Positions 62,303 to 64,000 of a stretch of DNA of 64,000 bases are shown here, in pieces. This DNA is from Sphingomonas jeddahensis (GTDB taxonomy: Bacteria > Pseudomonadota > Alphaproteobacteria > Sphingomonadales > Sphingomonadaceae). Where the stretch lies: NCBI RefSeq assembly GCF_001981525.1, contig NZ_MPSB01000006.1, positions 62,001-126,000 on the forward strand, given 5' to 3'. Position numbers and translations under genes: made by a program. A model generated the notes under the pieces. That model had not been told where the DNA came from. It worked only from the letters and a program-made list of their open reading frames with translations, and did no database searches. Each line of letters opens with the position of its first letter. Within the stretch, counting starts at the first letter, position 1.

Positions 62303-63400
62303 ATGGGCGCATTGGCGGACTTCAGCGAGCACGGGGGAACGCTGCGCTTCACCGGCGATCTCTCGCTGGCGCGCATCGGCGACCTGCCGGCTCGCCTCGA
62401 TGCGCATGGCGGATCGGTGTCGCGGATCGATCTTTCCGCGATCGATCGGATCGACACGATCGGCGCCTGGGTGATCCATCGTTTCGCCAAGAAACATGAT
62501 GCCGCGATAGAGGGCCTGCGGTCCGAACAGCAGCACCTGCTGGAACAGGTCGAAGCTGCCGATCAGGCAGTGCCGACGCGCCCCACGCATGTCAGCCCGT
62601 TCAACCGCGTGCTGGGCGAGGTGGGCGAGGCGACCGTCACCGCCGGGCGCACGATGCTCGGTCTCTTAGGGTTCTTGGGCGCGACGATGATCGCGTTCGT
62701 CAACGTGATCCGCCATCCGCGCCGCTTCCGCTTCAACGCCACGATTCAGCGCTTCGAGGTAGTTGGCGTCTCGGCGCTCGGCATCGTCGGGCTGATGAGC
62801 TTCCTGATTGGCATCGTCATCGCGCAGCAGGGCGCGGTGCAGCTGCGCCAGTTCGGCGCGGAGGTGTTCACGATCAACTTGATCGGCCGCATCACCTTGC
62901 GTGAGCTTGGCGTGCTGATGACCGCGATCATGGTCGCCGGGCGATCCGGATCGGCGTTCGCCGCGCAGCTCGGCACGATGAAGCTGACCGAAGAGGTCGA
63001 CGCGATGCGCACCATTGGCGTCTCGCCGATGGAGGCGTTGGTGCTGCCGCGCACCATTGCGGCGATCCTGATGATGCCGCTCTTGGGCTTCTATTCGTCG
63101 CTGATCGCGATCATCGGCGGCGGGCTGTTGTGCTGGTGGCAGCTCGAGATACCGCCCGTCACTTATGTGGCCCGGCTGCGCGAGGTGGTGCCGATCACCG
63201 ACCTTTATGTCGGCCTGATCAAGGCACCGGTGTTCGGCGCGATCATTGCTGTCGCCGGCTGTTTTCAGGGCATGCAGGTGGAGGGCGACGCCGAACAGGT
63301 CGGGACGCGCACCACCGCGGCGGTGGTGCAGGCGATCTTCCTCGTCATCGTGCTGGACGCGTTTTTCGCGGTGTTCTTCGAACGAATCGGCTGGATCTGA
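62303..63400 (+). CDS. mlaE: MlaE-type ABC transporter permease with STAS domain
   Basis: This 365-residue protein is read from the ATG at 62303 (MGALADFSEHG). The first 110 residues form a STAS domain; the rest is the MlaE permease with five helices and LRELGVLMTAIMVAGRSGSAFAAQLGTMKLTEEVDAMRTIG. The Mla system moves phospholipids between inner and outer membranes to keep outer-membrane asymmetry. Its stop overlaps the ATPase start (TGATG). The fused STAS/permease is common in alphaproteobacteria. Confidence 0.92.
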   Translation: MGALADFSEHGGTLRFTGDLSLARIGDLPARLDAHGGSVSRIDLSAIDRIDTIGAWVIHRFAKKHDAAIEGLRSEQQHLLEQVEAADQAVPTRPTHVSPFNRVLGEVGEATVTAGRTMLGLLGFLGATMIAFVNVIRHPRRFRFNATIQRFEVVGVSALGIVGLMSFLIGIVIAQQGAVQLRQFGAEVFTINLIGRITLRELGVLMTAIMVAGRSGSAFAAQLGTMKLTEEVDAMRTIGVSPMEALVLPRTIAAILMMPLLGFYSSLIAIIGGGLLCWWQLEIPPVTYVARLREVVPITDLYVGLIKAPVFGAIIAVAGCFQGMQVEGDAEQVGTRTTAAVVQAIFLVIVLDAFFAVFFERIGWI

Positions 63401-64000
63401 TGGCTGACGCGAAGAACATCATCGAGGTGCGCGGGCTCAAGAACGCGTTCGGCGACCAAGTCGTGCACGAGAAACTCGACCTGGACGTTCGCCGCGGCGA
63501 GATTTTGGGCGTGGTTGGCGGGTCCGGAACGGGCAAATCCGTGCTGATGCGGTCGATCATCGGGCTGCAATCGCCGGTCGAGGGCGACGTGACGGTCTTC
63601 GGGGAGCCCACCATCGGGCGCGAGGAGACCGAGGCGGTCGAGATTCGCAAGCGCTGGGGCGTGCTGTTCCAGGGTGGCGCCTTGTTCTCCACGCTGACGG
63701 TGGCGGAGAATGTGCAGGTTCCATTGCGCGAATTCTATCCACACCTCGATCTGGCGCTGCTCGACGAGATCGCCTCGTACAAGGTGATCATGACCGGCCT
63801 GCCGGGCGAGGCCGGGCCGAAGTATCCGGCGGAGCTGTCGGGCGGCATGAAGAAGCGCGCCGGCCTCGCCCGCGCGCTGGCGCTCGACCCGGAGCTGTTG
63901 TTCCTCGACGAGCCGACCGCGGGGCTCGATCCGATCGGCGCGGCGGCGTTCGATGAGCTGACCAAGTCGCTGCAGAGGACGCTCGGCCTTACCGTGTTCC
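63400..64000 (+). CDS. mlaF: MlaF-type ABC ATPase, 3' end outside window
   Basis: The ATG at 63400 overlaps the MlaE stop. The 200 visible codons have Walker A GVVGGSGTGKSVLMR, Q-loop GVLFQGGALFS, signature ELSGGMKKRAGLARALA, and Walker B LLFLDEPTAGLDP. This is the ATPase partner of MlaE for phospholipid transport. The frame runs off the right edge, before the H-loop and C-terminus. Confidence 0.93.
   Translation, partial: MADAKNIIEVRGLKNAFGDQVVHEKLDLDVRRGEILGVVGGSGTGKSVLMRSIIGLQSPVEGDVTVFGEPTIGREETEAVEIRKRWGVLFQGGALFSTLTVAENVQVPLREFYPHLDLALLDEIASYKVIMTGLPGEAGPKYPAELSGGMKKRAGLARALALDPELLFLDEPTAGLDPIGAAAFDELTKSLQRTLGLTVF

Overview
The window is a high-GC chromosomal segment from an alphaproteobacterium, most likely a Sphingomonas-like member of the Sphingomonadaceae. 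The pointers are a SciP (DUF1153) cell-cycle regulator, an Mla-type ABC system, a Ku/LigD end-joining pair, an exopolysaccharide locus with BioF2/FemAB-like acyltransferases, and many short palindromic intergenic repeats. This placement is inferred from gene content; no rRNA is present.

Bases 1-4,250 look different from the rest. A PilZ-domain protein enters from the left edge and is translationally coupled to three TadE/TadG-like pilus-associated proteins. A C-terminally broken ParB/DNA-methylase gene, about 600 bp of apparently non-coding DNA with an 11-bp perfect inverted repeat, and a tRNA-Ser(GGA) follow. The tRNA 3' end faces this block, as is typical of an island edge.

Bases 4,300-23,700 are mostly housekeeping and stress genes. 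They include the ligase-associated exonuclease and DEXH helicase, without the ligase that usually sits between them. There is a two-domain retropepsin-like protein, a sigma54-type glnK-amtB operon, and a decayed ccdAB toxin-antitoxin pair running into tldD. Further on are an ABC ATPase without a local permease, a DUF808 protein, oligopeptidase B, a DedA/thioesterase/D-amino-acid-oxidase run, a ZIP transporter, and a SulP transporter behind a structured leader.

Bases 23,700-40,900 form a Wzx/Wzy-type exopolysaccharide locus. A tightly packed nine-gene minus-strand run (35,885 to 26,094) encodes two acyltransferases, a MurJ-like flippase, two GT4 glycosyltransferases, a Wza-like lipoprotein, a Wzz/Wzc-like co-polymerase and an O-antigen ligase/polymerase. 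It is flanked by a priming sugar transferase, a polysaccharide deacetylase, two more BioF2-like acyltransferases, a cupin-like protein, a GT2 and a lyase-like secreted protein. The co-polymerase carries palindromic-repeat-derived sequence inside its reading frame.

Bases 40,900-64,000 hold an SDR, a Bcr/CflA pump, a transglutaminase with an ATP-grasp/alpha-E fusion, ligD and ku, pdxH, a CDF transporter, PhzF, mnmA, sciP, a GlsB-like protein, a SIMPL protein and an RND efflux pair. A DUF445 protein and the start of an mlaE-mlaF operon end the window. At least a dozen intergenic gaps carry REP-like palindrome pairs of two main sequence families.
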